The position numbers and the translations under genes are program-made. From Pseudomonadota bacterium (lineage in GTDB: Bacteria > Myxococcota_A > Polyangia > GCA-2747355): a DNA stretch of 64,000 bases. The stretch covers positions 372,001 through 436,000 of the forward strand of contig JADJTL010000002.1 of NCBI GenBank assembly GCA_016711215.1, written 5' to 3'. The notes beneath the pieces were generated by a model. The model was not told the DNA's origin, searched no databases, and was given only the letters and a program-made list of their open reading frames with translations. Below are positions 1-9,105 of the stretch, piece by piece (position 1 is the stretch's first letter; each line of letters begins with the position of its first letter).

Positions 1-1
1 G

Positions 2-745
2 GCCGGCAAGCACGTGCTGGTGGAGAAGCCCCTGGCGCTCGATGCGGCCGGATTGGAGCGTGTGGCTGAAGCCTACGCCAGCGCGGTCGCGCAGACCGGG
101 CGCAGACCCGTCTTGATGGTCGGCTTCAATCGCCGCTTTGCGCCCCTGGCCGTCCGCCTGCGCCAGACGCTGGCCAGCGCGCCGCAGCCGAAGGCGCTCG
201 TGATGGCCGTCAACGCCGGCGCGATTCCCGCCGACCATTGGACGCAGGACGCGCTGATCGGCGGCGGCCGTATCATCGGCGAGGGCTGCCACTTCATCGA
301 CCTGCTGCGTTTCCTCGTCGGTGCGCCGATCGTCGGCGTGCAGGCCGAGGCGATGGCGACTCAGGCGGATACCGTGAGCTTCACCCTGCGCTTCGGCGAC
401 GGCTCGCTCGGCACCGTGCACTACTTCGCCAACGGCCACAAAGCGGTAGCCAAAGAGCGCCTCGAGGTCTTCTGTGCGGGGCGCATTCTCCAACTCGACA
501 ACTTCCGCAGCCTGGCAGCCCATGGCTGGCCGGGCTTCAAGACGCAGCGCCTGTTGCGGCAAGACAAGGGGCATCGAGCGGAGGTCGGGGCCTTCGTCGA
601 AGCGATCCGCAAGGGGGCAGCCCCGCCTGTGCCGATCGAGGAGCTGATCGAGATCACGCGGGCCAGCTTCGCCATCGACGCCATCGTCCGCGCAGGCGTC
701 GCGCCCGCCAGGCCCTTCGGCAGCGACCCGGTCGGCGACGCATGA
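2..745 (+). CDS. Gfo/Idh/MocA oxidoreductase, C-terminal part (5' end outside window)
   Basis: The reading frame is open from the first bases of the window, so the true start and the Rossmann half of the domain lie upstream. The first residues read AGKHVLVEKPLAL, the conserved EKP lysine motif of Gfo/Idh/MocA NAD(P)-dependent sugar dehydrogenases. The motif VNAGAIPADHW followed by GGGRIIGEGCHFID resembles the C-terminal half of the bi-domain oxidoreductases (zinc-alcohol-dehydrogenase part plus Gfo/Idh part) common in exopolysaccharide loci; that subtype is from memory and needs the upstream sequence. The stop overlaps the next start as ATGA, so it is translationally coupled to the flippase gene. 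Probable role: oxidation or reduction of a nucleotide-sugar precursor in the cytoplasm. Confidence 0.85.
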   Translation, partial: AGKHVLVEKPLALDAAGLERVAEAYASAVAQTGRRPVLMVGFNRRFAPLAVRLRQTLASAPQPKALVMAVNAGAIPADHWTQDALIGGGRIIGEGCHFIDLLRFLVGAPIVGVQAEAMATQADTVSFTLRFGDGSLGTVHYFANGHKAVAKERLEVFCAGRILQLDNFRSLAAHGWPGFKTQRLLRQDKGHRAEVGAFVEAIRKGAAPPVPIEELIEITRASFAIDAIVRAGVAPARPFGSDPVGDA

Positions 746-2322
746 TGGCCACTCCGCTGCCCACCCCTGCACCCTCCGCCTGCCCGGCGGGCGAGGACGG
801 CGCAGCAGCACCGAGCGCGGCCAAGAACCTCCCTGCGGGCAATCCGATGGCGGACCAGCGGCATGCGCAACGCGCGATCGGCGCGCTGCTCGTGCGCGGC
901 GTGCTGGGGCAGGTCCTGGCGGTCGTCCGTCAGTTCATCATCCTGCCGCTGATCACCCCTGGTCAGCTCGGACTGATGCGTTATGTCCTCAACCTCGGCC
1001 AGTACTCCCGCTTCTTCCACGCCGGGTTTCTCTCGACCTTGTGGGTCCGTTTTCCGGGGCGGCAGGCCGCTGGCGACCACGACTACTGCGCCGCGATGCA
1101 GGTGGCGGCCTGGCGCCAAACGCTGCTCGGCTTCGCCCTCTTCCTGCCGCTCGTCGCCCTGCTGCTGCGCGGCACGTCCATCGCGCCGTGGCTCTTCGGC
1201 GTGGTGGTCCTCTTTTCGGCCTTCCCGTTGCTCGGCGACTATGTCGCCATCTCCTACCAGTCACGCGGTGAGTTCGAAGGCCTGGTGCAGATCGATGTCA
1301 TCGTCAGCCTGGTGGGCTTCGTCGCGCTCGTCGGCTTGACCTATGCCTTCGGACTGCCTGGGCTGCTGATTGGCGCGACCATTCCCGGGGTCCTGCGCGT
1401 AGCGCTCGGCCACCGCTACCTCTTTCCACCCAAGGCAGCGCCGCAGTCGCGCGCGGCGCTGCGCGAGAACCTCCTCTTCGGGGTTCGCACCTGGCTCGGG
1501 CAGAGCGCGGCCCACCTGGCGATTACCGCCGACGTGTTGCTCCTCGGCCACTTCGTCGGCAAGGAACACGCCACGCTGGGCTTCTATGGCCTGGCGCTCA
1601 CCGTGGCGCAGTTCGCCGCGCGCGACGTGACCGCGGTGACGATCGTGCAGCAACGGCAGCTCCAGGTCGCCGCGGGCGAGCACGGCGGCCTTGGCGCACC
1701 AGAGGTGGCGCAGGCGACGGAGCGCTATCTGGCGATTGACAGCCTGGTCTCAGCCTGGCTCTCTGCGGCCGTGACTGTCGGCGCGGCCGTGCTCCTCCCG
1801 CCGCTCTTTCCGCGCTTCGCACCCGCCGTACCCTTGCTCGCCGTGTTGCTGGCGGCGGCGATCATCGGTTGCCCCCTGCGGTACACGCGCATCGTGCTGA
1901 TGCTGGCCGATCGCGGCCCGCTGCTCGTGACCAGCTCCCTGGTTCAACTCGGCGTGCTGACGGCCGGAATGGCCCTGACCCACTATTGGCTGGCTGATTC
2001 CGTCTGGGGGTATACGGGCGCCCGGCTGCTGGCGACGGCCGTCGGCGCCACGCTCGAGCTAGCGATGGCCTATTTGGCGATGGGCCGCGGGCGCGAGGGT
2101 CTGCGGCTCCTTGGGCGCTTCGCGCTTGCCGTCTCGCCGCTGCTGCTCCTGGTCTTCGGGATGTCCTCCACCTGGGGTCGGTGGGGCCTGGTCGGCAGCG
2201 TACTCGCGCTGGTCCCGCTGCTCGCCCTCAGCTTTCGCCTCAGCTTCCCCGGTGTACCCCGGAGCGCAGCGCGCATGCTCGGCGGCATCCTGCGTGGCTT
2301 CGGACGGCGCCGCCACCGCTGA
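742..2322 (+). CDS. Wzx-type polysaccharide flippase (MOP/PST family membrane protein)
   Basis: A 526-residue integral membrane protein with about twelve hydrophobic segments from roughly residue 50 on, the usual length and layout of O-antigen/PST flippases, which move lipid-linked repeat units across the inner membrane. The start is the first of two ATG codons (742 and 745) in an ATGA overlap with the upstream oxidoreductase; an in-frame ATG at 847, just before the first hydrophobic stretch, is a possible alternative because residues 1-35 are Pro/Ala-rich and low in complexity. No catalytic motif is expected. It ends 49 bp before the convergent end of the BY-kinase gene. Family assignment rests on topology and locus context rather than on a signature motif. 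Confidence 0.75.
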   Translation: MMATPLPTPAPSACPAGEDGAAAPSAAKNLPAGNPMADQRHAQRAIGALLVRGVLGQVLAVVRQFIILPLITPGQLGLMRYVLNLGQYSRFFHAGFLSTLWVRFPGRQAAGDHDYCAAMQVAAWRQTLLGFALFLPLVALLLRGTSIAPWLFGVVVLFSAFPLLGDYVAISYQSRGEFEGLVQIDVIVSLVGFVALVGLTYAFGLPGLLIGATIPGVLRVALGHRYLFPPKAAPQSRAALRENLLFGVRTWLGQSAAHLAITADVLLLGHFVGKEHATLGFYGLALTVAQFAARDVTAVTIVQQRQLQVAAGEHGGLGAPEVAQATERYLAIDSLVSAWLSAAVTVGAAVLLPPLFPRFAPAVPLLAVLLAAAIIGCPLRYTRIVLMLADRGPLLVTSSLVQLGVLTAGMALTHYWLADSVWGYTGARLLATAVGATLELAMAYLAMGRGREGLRLLGRFALAVSPLLLLVFGMSSTWGRWGLVGSVLALVPLLALSFRLSFPGVPRSAARMLGGILRGFGRRRHR

Positions 2323-2371
2323 GCAGACCGGGCCTCGCGCGCGCCGCACCTCTCGCGCCGACGCGCGGCTG

Positions 2372-4585
2372 CTAGCTGCTGCTGGAGTCCTCGTTCTCGG
2401 CGTAGCCGTAGCGATAGCCCCGGTAGGCGTAGCGGTAGTAATCGCTCTGACCTCGCTTCTGGGCGCTGAGGTCGTTGACCACGCAACCGAGCAGGCGCCC
2501 GCCGACCGACTGAATCTGCGCGGCGACCGCGCGGAGCAGCACGCGCGAGGTGACCCCCGCGCGTGCCACGATCAGGGTGCCGTCGACCAGCGTGCTGAGG
2601 ATGGCGGCGTCGGTGACCAGCATTACGGGCGGTGAGTCGAGGATCACGCGGTCAAAGAGCTGCGTCAGCTCCTCGAGCAGCGCGCGGAAGCGGTCGCTCT
2701 GACAGAGCTCCGCCGGGTTGGGCGGCGTCGGACCGCAGGGCAGGACGAAGAGGTTTGGAACCTCGGTGCTCTTGATCACGTCGGCGACCGCGCTGCTGCC
2801 GAGCAGTGCGGTGCTGATGCCACCGCTGTTCGAGACGCCAAAGGTGCGATGCAGGCGCGGGCGCCGCATATCGGTATCGACGATCAGCACCCGGCCACCC
2901 GCCTGCGCCATCGTGATCGCGATGCTCACCGCCGTGGTGGTCTTGCCCTCCTGCGGGCCCGGGCTGGTCACCAGCAGGCGCCGGATCTGCTGCCCGGTGG
3001 CGACAAACATCAGGTTGGTGCGGATCGCGCGGCAGGCCTCGGCCGAAATCGACTTCGGCGCGCGATGGACGACGAGGTCGGAGTCGTTGGGTTCGGCCTT
3101 GTTGGCGCCGCGGGCAGGCACGGAAGCCACCGCCCCGATGTGGGGCAGCATGCCAAGATGAATCAGGCCTGGAATAGACTCGACGTCCTCGTGCGTCTTG
3201 ACGCTGTTATCGAGGCTCTCGACGACGAAGGCCAGCGCCACGCCGAGCATCAGGCCCAGCAGGCCGCCAACAATCATGCTGAGCGCAACACGCGGAAAGA
3301 CCGGCTTCTCGGGCCGGCGCGCCACATCGAGCGTGCGCATATTGCTGACGCGCAGCTGCCCCGAGAGGTCGCTCTCCTTGAGGCGCGTCAGCACCATCGT
3401 GTAGATCTTCTCCGTGTTCTCCTCGCTGCGCTTCAGGCGGCGGTAGTCGACCTCGCGCTTGTTGACATCCATCGCCTCATCCTTCGCCTCTTGCAGCGCG
3501 GCGGCCATGCGCTGCTCGGTATCTACCGTCTGGCGATAGCGCGACTCGGTGGTATCGAGCACGGTGCGAATCGCCCGCGCCAGCTCACCCTTGACCGCGT
3601 CGACCTTGGCCTTTTGTTCGAGCACGAGCGGATGCTGGTCGAGGTAGCGCTGACGCAGCACGCGGTAGGTCTTCTCGGCCTCGAAGTAGGCCTCCCTGAT
3701 CTTGCCGATCTCGCCGGCCTCGACGACGAAGTGCAAGGACACGTCGAGCGGGTCCTGCTGCCGTGCCTGGAGCACCTGCTTGCGCTGCGCCTCGAGGGCG
3801 AGCCGGCTGAGCCGGAGGTCAGTCAGGGCGTCGTTGAACTTCGCGATCCGCGCTGAGAGCAGACTCTGACGATCCTCGAGCGATACCGAGAGGATGTTGT
3901 TCTTCTTGTTGAACTCCCAGAGCGCCAGCTCAGCCTGATCGAGTTGATGCTTGAGATCATCGAGCTGAAGCGCCAACCACTTCGCGGCACCCGTCGCCGA
4001 CGAGACCTTGTACTCGACGGTCTGATCGAGATAGGCCTCGGCCGTAGCGTTGGCCAGGCGGGCAGCGACCCTCGGATCGGAGTGCTTCGCGGCGATGCGC
4101 AGGATGCTCGCGCCCGGCTCCGCCGTGGCCTCGATCAGCCGCTGCAGGTGCGTCGCAGCCTGGTCCAGGGTGTGGCCCTTGCGGGCCCTGGAAGCACTGC
4201 CACTGCCCTTGCTCCAGAAGCTGGCATCGTTATCGAGCTGCAGGCGCTCGGCGACCTTGCGCGCGAGCGCCCTGCTCGCCACCACCTTGATCTGGGTCTC
4301 GAGGAACTCCTTGCTACGGTAGTAGCTACCGGTCGAGAGCTCGACGACCTCGTGCATATCGTCGCCCAGCACCTGCGGCGCGCGGTCGAAGACCAGTACG
4401 GTAGCGGTCGCCTTGTAGACCTTGGGCCGGCTATAGACGCCGACGGCGACCAGTCCGAGCACCAGCCCCCAAACGGCCAGCACGAGCGCCTTCCGCTTGA
4501 GCAGGATGCGCCCGTAGTGACGCAGGCTGAGCTCGTTTTCCGCCTGAGCCTTGAGCATCATCGGGGGTTGGTCGTGGTTTGCCAT
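2372..4585 (-). CDS. Polysaccharide co-polymerase fused to bacterial tyrosine kinase (Wzz/Wzc/ExoP type)
   Basis: A 737-residue inner-membrane protein controlling polymer length and export by autophosphorylation. A Wzz N-terminal domain begins with a membrane segment near residues 33-53, then a long coiled-coil periplasmic region (about 190-400) and a second membrane segment near 430-455. The cytoplasmic kinase has Walker A (GPQEGKTT, about 542-549), Walker A' (LIVDTDMRRP, about 567-576) and Walker B (VILDSPP, about 647-653). The C-terminus carries seven tyrosines within residues 716-728, the autophosphorylation cluster, followed by an acidic/serine tail. Kinase and Wzz parts are fused as in proteobacterial Wzc. 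It is the last gene of the long minus-strand polysaccharide block. No cognate low-molecular-weight tyrosine phosphatase is visible in the window. Confidence 0.93.
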   Translation of the reverse strand: MANHDQPPMMLKAQAENELSLRHYGRILLKRKALVLAVWGLVLGLVAVGVYSRPKVYKATATVLVFDRAPQVLGDDMHEVVELSTGSYYRSKEFLETQIKVVASRALARKVAERLQLDNDASFWSKGSGSASRARKGHTLDQAATHLQRLIEATAEPGASILRIAAKHSDPRVAARLANATAEAYLDQTVEYKVSSATGAAKWLALQLDDLKHQLDQAELALWEFNKKNNILSVSLEDRQSLLSARIAKFNDALTDLRLSRLALEAQRKQVLQARQQDPLDVSLHFVVEAGEIGKIREAYFEAEKTYRVLRQRYLDQHPLVLEQKAKVDAVKGELARAIRTVLDTTESRYRQTVDTEQRMAAALQEAKDEAMDVNKREVDYRRLKRSEENTEKIYTMVLTRLKESDLSGQLRVSNMRTLDVARRPEKPVFPRVALSMIVGGLLGLMLGVALAFVVESLDNSVKTHEDVESIPGLIHLGMLPHIGAVASVPARGANKAEPNDSDLVVHRAPKSISAEACRAIRTNLMFVATGQQIRRLLVTSPGPQEGKTTTAVSIAITMAQAGGRVLIVDTDMRRPRLHRTFGVSNSGGISTALLGSSAVADVIKSTEVPNLFVLPCGPTPPNPAELCQSDRFRALLEELTQLFDRVILDSPPVMLVTDAAILSTLVDGTLIVARAGVTSRVLLRAVAAQIQSVGGRLLGCVVNDLSAQKRGQSDYYRYAYRGYRYGYAENEDSSSS

Positions 4586-4668
4586 GTTGTTTACCTATGG
4601 TGTGCTGCGCCGCCGCTCGCGCGTCCTTACCACGAACTCCGATGCGCTGACAGGCAGCGCGACTGTCG

Positions 4669-5589
4669 CTAGCGGAAGCGCCAGCGCTTGAGCCGCGCGA
4701 CCACGTGGTGCGCGCGCTCGCCCAGCGCGGCGTGGATCAGGTTGCTGCGCGTCTTCTTCCAGGCCATCACGGCCGTCACATAGGCAGCCTGCGGCCAGCC
4801 GACGTAGTGGCCAAAGATGCCGAAGCTCTCGCGCACCCCACCGTAGCCGGAGGACATGCCGCCGACGCGAAAGGAGGCGAGCACCGCGCCCGCGCGAACG
4901 AAGGGCACGCCAGCCTGACGCAGCCGCAGGAAGTATTCCTGATCGCTGGCGATGCGATAGTTGACGCAGTAGAGCCCCTGGCGCTCGTAGATCGTCCGCG
5001 GGACATACCAGCTCGGGTGCAGGAAGGGCGGGGCGAAGCGGACCTGCCGATCAAAGCCCAGGCGCTCGATCCGTCGGCCATGGCCGTCGATCAGCTCGAG
5101 CTCGCTGTTGACGCAGACCTCGTCGCCGTGCTCGGCGAAGCAGCCAAGGGCGAGCGCCGCCGACTGCGGGCTCAAGAGGTCATCGTGGTTGAGGTTCTTG
5201 ATGTAGCGCCCGCGCGCCAGCGCGATGCCCTTGTTGTAGGCGTCGTACATGCCCTGATCGCGCTCGCTGATCCAGTAGTCGATGCTCTCCTCGTGCGCGC
5301 GCAGTAGCTCGATCGTGCCATCGGTGGAGCCGCCGTCGACAACGATTTGCTCGACGTTGTCGTAGGTCTGGGCGCGCACGCTGGCCAACGCCTCGGCCAA
5401 ATAGCGCACGCCGTTGAAGACCGGCGTGACGACGCTGATCAGCGGACGGTCCGGGCGATCCTCGCGCAGCAGGTCCGCGCAGCGGCGGCCGCCGCTGAGC
5501 CGCCCCGGCGATGCGGGGCGCAGGCGGTAGGCGTCGATCTTCGGAATAACAGGGAGCTGCGGAATAACAGGTCGGCCGTGGAGCAGCAC
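4669..5589 (-). CDS. Glycosyltransferase family 2
   Basis: A 306-residue GT-A glycosyltransferase. The domain starts near residue 50 (LISVVTPVFNG), followed by the nucleotide-binding VDGGSTDGT (about 84-92), ERDQGMYDAYNKG (about 109-121) typical of the WcaA-like GT2 subgroup, and NHDD (about 134-137) at the metal-binding DXD position. The start used is a GTG behind an AGGGGG stretch; the first 45 residues are not part of the conserved fold, so a later start is possible. This N-terminus contains a small in-frame duplication: CGGAATAACAGG occurs at 5542-5553 and again at 5560-5571, giving a repeated VIP motif. It probably adds one sugar of the repeat unit; donor and acceptor cannot be read from sequence. 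Confidence 0.88.
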   Translation of the reverse strand: MLLHGRPVIPQLPVIPKIDAYRLRPASPGRLSGGRRCADLLREDRPDRPLISVVTPVFNGVRYLAEALASVRAQTYDNVEQIVVDGGSTDGTIELLRAHEESIDYWISERDQGMYDAYNKGIALARGRYIKNLNHDDLLSPQSAALALGCFAEHGDEVCVNSELELIDGHGRRIERLGFDRQVRFAPPFLHPSWYVPRTIYERQGLYCVNYRIASDQEYFLRLRQAGVPFVRAGAVLASFRVGGMSSGYGGVRESFGIFGHYVGWPQAAYVTAVMAWKKTRSNLIHAALGERAHHVVARLKRWRFR

Positions 5590-5604
5590 GTCGGTCCCCC
5601 TGGC

Positions 5605-6918
5605 CTAGGCCGCGCTGCGCGCGTCGATGGCCGGCAATGGTGTCGCCGCAGGGCGTCGGCCCAGGCTACCGAGCGCCCCGCGGCGGGCGGCGATCATCAC
5701 CAGCGCCTGCACGAAGAAGAACTCGGGACTGATGAAGGAGTCGCGAAAGACCTCGGAGACCAGGGTCAAGAGCTCGATCGCGAAGAGCGCGGGGTAGATG
5801 TAGTGCTCGTGAGCGCCAAGGCGGACCGAGCGCCAGCTCGCGCGCAGCAGCCGTAGGACTACCCAGGCATAGAGCAGCAGCCCCGGCAGGCCGAAGTTCG
5901 TCAGCAGGCCCACCAGGTCGCTATGCGTGTTGAGCCGGAACTCGACCATCCGCGGCGCGTAGATGTTGGGCAGGCGCCGCACATATTCCTGGTGGTAGTT
6001 TCTGTACTGGCCGATGCCCGCGCCAACCAGATAGTGGTCCACCGCGACGGCCAAGGCCGCCCGCCAGATGTCCAGCCGGCCCGAGAAGTTGCTCACCGCC
6101 TCCGGTGAGTAGCGATCAAAGGCGGCCGTCTCTTGTTGCATGGCCGTCCAGGCCCGCGGCCCAACGACCGCGAGCGCGACGACGCCGAGCCCGACGATGG
6201 CGAGCCGCTGGGCGCGCGTGATCGCGACCGTCGACGCGTAGCGCGCCGTAAGCACGAAGCTGACCAACCCCGCGGCGACCCCGATCAACGACCCACGCGA
6301 GCCCGAGAGGGCCAGCACGGCAGCAAAGCCGATGGCCAGCGCGGCGTAGGAGATGCGCCGGATGCCGCCGACACCCGCCTCGAAGTAGAAGCGGGCCACG
6401 AGCACGAGGACGGCGAGCGCCGCGACGAAACCAGCCTGATTGGGGTTCTTGTAGAGCCCGCGAAAGCGGTCGGCGAAGGGGTCGGCCACGAGCACCACCG
6501 ACGCCACCATGGCTGCGACAAAGGCGAGGACGTAGACGTCCAAGATGATGGCCAAATGGTTGCGTTGATTGAGGGTGTTCTTGAGCGCGAGGCAGGTCAG
6601 CAGCGCAAACGCGATCAGCGTCCCCTCGTTGGCCGTCGGCTCCAGACTGACCCCGTTCACGAGGTGCCAAAAGCCCGCCATCGCCGCGCCCCAGAGGAAG
6701 ACGCCAATGATGGCCTGGTCGTAGCGGTCGAGGATAAAGGCGGTGCGCGTGGCCAAGTTGCGAAGCACCAACAGCACCAACAAGGCCATCCCGACCAGGC
6801 GGTAGGGCTTGAAGATCGTGCTCGTGCCGAGCAGGTTGTCCCACAGCCGCTCGAAGGGCAGGAGGGCCACGTAGGTCGCGGCAAAAAGTAGCCACACTCG
6901 ACCGGCGCGGTGGGTCAA
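5605..6918 (-). CDS. O-antigen ligase/polymerase-like membrane protein (Wzy/WaaL superfamily)
   Basis: About 437 residues with ten or more hydrophobic segments and, in the second half, the large periplasmic loop of the Wzy_C/O-antigen ligase family (GAGIGQYRNYHQEY region, then NTHSDLVGLLTNFGLPG). The frame is open far upstream into the next gene. I chose TTG at 6918 because GGGAGG stands 7 bases before it and because hydrophobic sequence starts right after; longer versions would overlap the neighbour by about 200 bp and begin with low-complexity Ser/Pro/Arg sequence. Probable role: polymerisation of lipid-linked repeat units in the periplasm (Wzy), or ligation. A second member of the superfamily lies at 12349-14730, so the two may divide these tasks. 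Confidence 0.82.
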   Translation of the reverse strand: MTHRAGRVWLLFAATYVALLPFERLWDNLLGTSTIFKPYRLVGMALLVLLVLRNLATRTAFILDRYDQAIIGVFLWGAAMAGFWHLVNGVSLEPTANEGTLIAFALLTCLALKNTLNQRNHLAIILDVYVLAFVAAMVASVVLVADPFADRFRGLYKNPNQAGFVAALAVLVLVARFYFEAGVGGIRRISYAALAIGFAAVLALSGSRGSLIGVAAGLVSFVLTARYASTVAITRAQRLAIVGLGVVALAVVGPRAWTAMQQETAAFDRYSPEAVSNFSGRLDIWRAALAVAVDHYLVGAGIGQYRNYHQEYVRRLPNIYAPRMVEFRLNTHSDLVGLLTNFGLPGLLLYAWVVLRLLRASWRSVRLGAHEHYIYPALFAIELLTLVSEVFRDSFISPEFFFVQALVMIAARRGALGSLGRRPAATPLPAIDARSAA

Positions 6919-6982
6919 GAGCAGGCCTCCCAGCCGAAGTACAGCCGCTTCGCGCGATCCCAGCGCAGGATGCGAGACCCTA

Positions 6983-8401
6983 TCACGAGGCCTCGGACCC
7001 GACGAGCGATAGGCCGAGCGCGAGCGCCTCGGCGACCCGCGCGGCGGCCTGGCCGTCGCAGGGACCGCACTCGGCGGCGCGTAGTCGGGCGCGACCCTCG
7101 GCGTCGAGTGCCTGATCGGCGAGGTAGCGGCCGAGCTGCTGCTCGAGCTCGGCGAAGGAGCGTACGACCGCGACGCCGCCAAAGCTCAACATCTTCTGCA
7201 GGTGCGGGAACTCGACGACCCGACGCACGGAGCGCCACCAGGGCAGCTGATGGCCCGCATCGAAGATCGGCAGCACGACCGGGCGGTCCTGCACGACGGC
7301 GTCGATCGACAGCGTCGAACCGCTGTTGAGCGAGACGGCGCAGCCGGCGATCAGCGCGGCCAGCTTGCGGAGGTCTCGCTCCTCGAGATCCCAGGGGAGT
7401 TGATCCGAGACGACCTGCGGCAGGTCGAGCGCGACGCGGCCGCCGACCAAGCCCTGCAGGCGCTGGAGCGTCTCGCCGTCGGCCATGCTGCCACGAATGT
7501 TTTGCGGATGGGGCCGCACCACGAGCTGCATCCGCGGACCAAAGGCGCCGGCTTGCACCCGCGCGGCGAGCCACTCGACGACGTCGAGCTCATGCGGACA
7601 GAAGAAACGCGCGCTCATGCCAAAGAAGAGATAAGGGTCGTCCGGGCAGAGCCCGAGGCTGGCGAGGACCTCGCGCGCGTGGGCGCGATTCGTCGGGTCG
7701 AAGTGAGCGTCGAAGTGGGCCACGCCGCACTCGCTGATGCGCTCGGGTGCCACGCCATAGTAGCTGCGCAGCTCGTCGCTCATCACCGGGCCCCAGGCGA
7801 TGAAGCGGTCGGGGAGCGCGGCAAAGCGGCCCTTACAGCTGATGTTGTCCCAGCTCAGCAGCTGTCCGACCGTCGGGATGCCGAGCTGCTGCGCCTCGAG
7901 CACGAAGAGCGCCTCGAGCCAGTTGACGGGGTAGGTGGAGACGAGCAGCCGGGGCCGCAGGCGCTGAAGGATCGCCCGCACCTCGCGGCTCCGCAGCAAG
8001 CGCTGCTCGACGCGCTGGGCCAGGCGCGGCAGCAGCGGCCAGCGCAGCGCCACGCGATTCACCGCCTTGCCGAGCAGCGGACGCAGCTTGAGCAGCGGAC
8101 GCACGGCCTCGCTATGCAGCTCGTGGAGATGCTTGGCGCGGAGCGCGGCATTGTGCTCGTAATCATCGAAGAGATAGCGTCGCGCGGGGCCGTAGAGCTT
8201 GAGCCCGAGCCCGTGGACCGCCGGCGCCTGCTCCAGCGTGACGTCGCGGCTGGCGCAGAAGCGCTGGAAATAGCGCTCACCGGCGTTGGGCGCCACCACG
8301 GTGACCCCGACGCCGCGCCGTCGCAGCTCGGGCACAATCGTGCTGTGCAGCACCATTCGCGCGGCGAAGCCATGGGAGAGCACGTAGCAGATGTCGGTCA
8401 T
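6983..8401 (-). CDS. GT-B-fold surface polysaccharide transferase (CDP-glycerol/epimerase-like superfamily)
   Basis: A 472-residue protein without signal peptide. The N-terminal half has a Rossmann-like start (ICYVLSHGFAARMV) and the motif SWDNISCKG (about 183-191). The C-terminal half has RPHP (about 296-299) and SLNSGSTLSIDA (about 357-368), the pattern seen in GT-B transferases and CDP-glycerol glycerophosphotransferase-like capsule proteins, where the His of RPHP and the Ser-rich loop bind the donor phosphate. The start overlaps the end of the cytidylyltransferase gene as ATGA, so the two are coupled. Since it follows a CMP-nonulosonate pathway it is a candidate nonulosonic acid transferase, which is inference from position only. 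I cannot assign it to a CAZy family. Confidence 0.6.
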   Translation of the reverse strand: MTDICYVLSHGFAARMVLHSTIVPELRRRGVGVTVVAPNAGERYFQRFCASRDVTLEQAPAVHGLGLKLYGPARRYLFDDYEHNAALRAKHLHELHSEAVRPLLKLRPLLGKAVNRVALRWPLLPRLAQRVEQRLLRSREVRAILQRLRPRLLVSTYPVNWLEALFVLEAQQLGIPTVGQLLSWDNISCKGRFAALPDRFIAWGPVMSDELRSYYGVAPERISECGVAHFDAHFDPTNRAHAREVLASLGLCPDDPYLFFGMSARFFCPHELDVVEWLAARVQAGAFGPRMQLVVRPHPQNIRGSMADGETLQRLQGLVGGRVALDLPQVVSDQLPWDLEERDLRKLAALIAGCAVSLNSGSTLSIDAVVQDRPVVLPIFDAGHQLPWWRSVRRVVEFPHLQKMLSFGGVAVVRSFAELEQQLGRYLADQALDAEGRARLRAAECGPCDGQAAARVAEALALGLSLVGSEAS

Positions 8402-9105
8402 CTGGCCGCTCCGCCCGCCGCAGCGCGCTGCAGCAGGAACTCGGCGAAGAGCAGGTCTTGGCCCGTATTGATGTCCACCGAGCGCTCGGCCGGCATCACG
8501 AAGCCGCGGCAGTCCTCACCGAGGATCGCCCCGCCGTCGATCACCGCCCGCCGGCTGACGTAGACTGAGCAATTGCGGACGAAGAGCCGCGGCAGCTCGT
8601 GCGCGGCCATGCGTCCGCGCTCCTCCTCGAGATAGGGCAGGAGCCGATCACCCTCCAGCCGCTTGAGCTTGAGCGGGTGGATCGCGTGGTCGAGCTCGAC
8701 GATGCTGACGGCGCTAGCGGCCCCGCTCTGCAGCAGCAGGGCGACGGTACCGTCGATATCGCCTGCCTGGGTGAAGGGCGAGCTCGGTTGAATGATCGCC
8801 ACCGCATCGAAGCGATCGCCGCCCGCTTCGAGCGCCCGCAGGGCATGCTGGACGTAGTCGATCGCCGGCGAAGTATCACCCGCCAGCTCGGAGGGCCGCC
8901 GCAAGGGCAAGGCGGGATCGTGCTCGCGCGCGAGGGACAGCACCTCCTCGTCATCCGAGGAGACGATCAGTCGATCGAGCGCGCGCGCCGCACGGGCCGC
9001 CCCTAGCACCCAGTCCACCAGCGGACGACCGCCCAGCAGCCGCAGGTTCTTGCGTGGCAGACGCTTCGACCCGGCGCGCGCCGGAATGATGCCGAGGACC
9101 CGCAT
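8398..9105 (-). CDS. neuA: CMP-nonulosonate (acylneuraminate-type) cytidylyltransferase
   Basis: A 235-residue enzyme of the NeuA/KdsB cytidylyltransferase family, which activates a nine-carbon (or eight-carbon) keto-acid sugar with CTP. The signature IIPARAGSKRLPRKN (about 6-20) binds CTP; VSSDDEE (about 48-54) and the QPSSP motif (about 106-110) follow as in NeuA/LegF/PseF. Length is right for a single-domain form. It overlaps the dehydrogenase gene before it by one base (TGATG), and a duplicated GGAGGGA stretch just ahead provides the ribosome binding site. Together with neuC and neuB it completes a nonulosonic acid pathway. Whether the product is CMP-Neu5Ac, CMP-legionaminate or a relative cannot be decided here; KdsB is less likely given NeuB and NeuC next to it. 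Confidence 0.88.
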   Translation of the reverse strand: MRVLGIIPARAGSKRLPRKNLRLLGGRPLVDWVLGAARAARALDRLIVSSDDEEVLSLAREHDPALPLRRPSELAGDTSPAIDYVQHALRALEAGGDRFDAVAIIQPSSPFTQAGDIDGTVALLLQSGAASAVSIVELDHAIHPLKLKRLEGDRLLPYLEEERGRMAAHELPRLFVRNCSVYVSRRAVIDGGAILGEDCRGFVMPAERSVDINTGQDLLFAEFLLQRAAAGGAAR

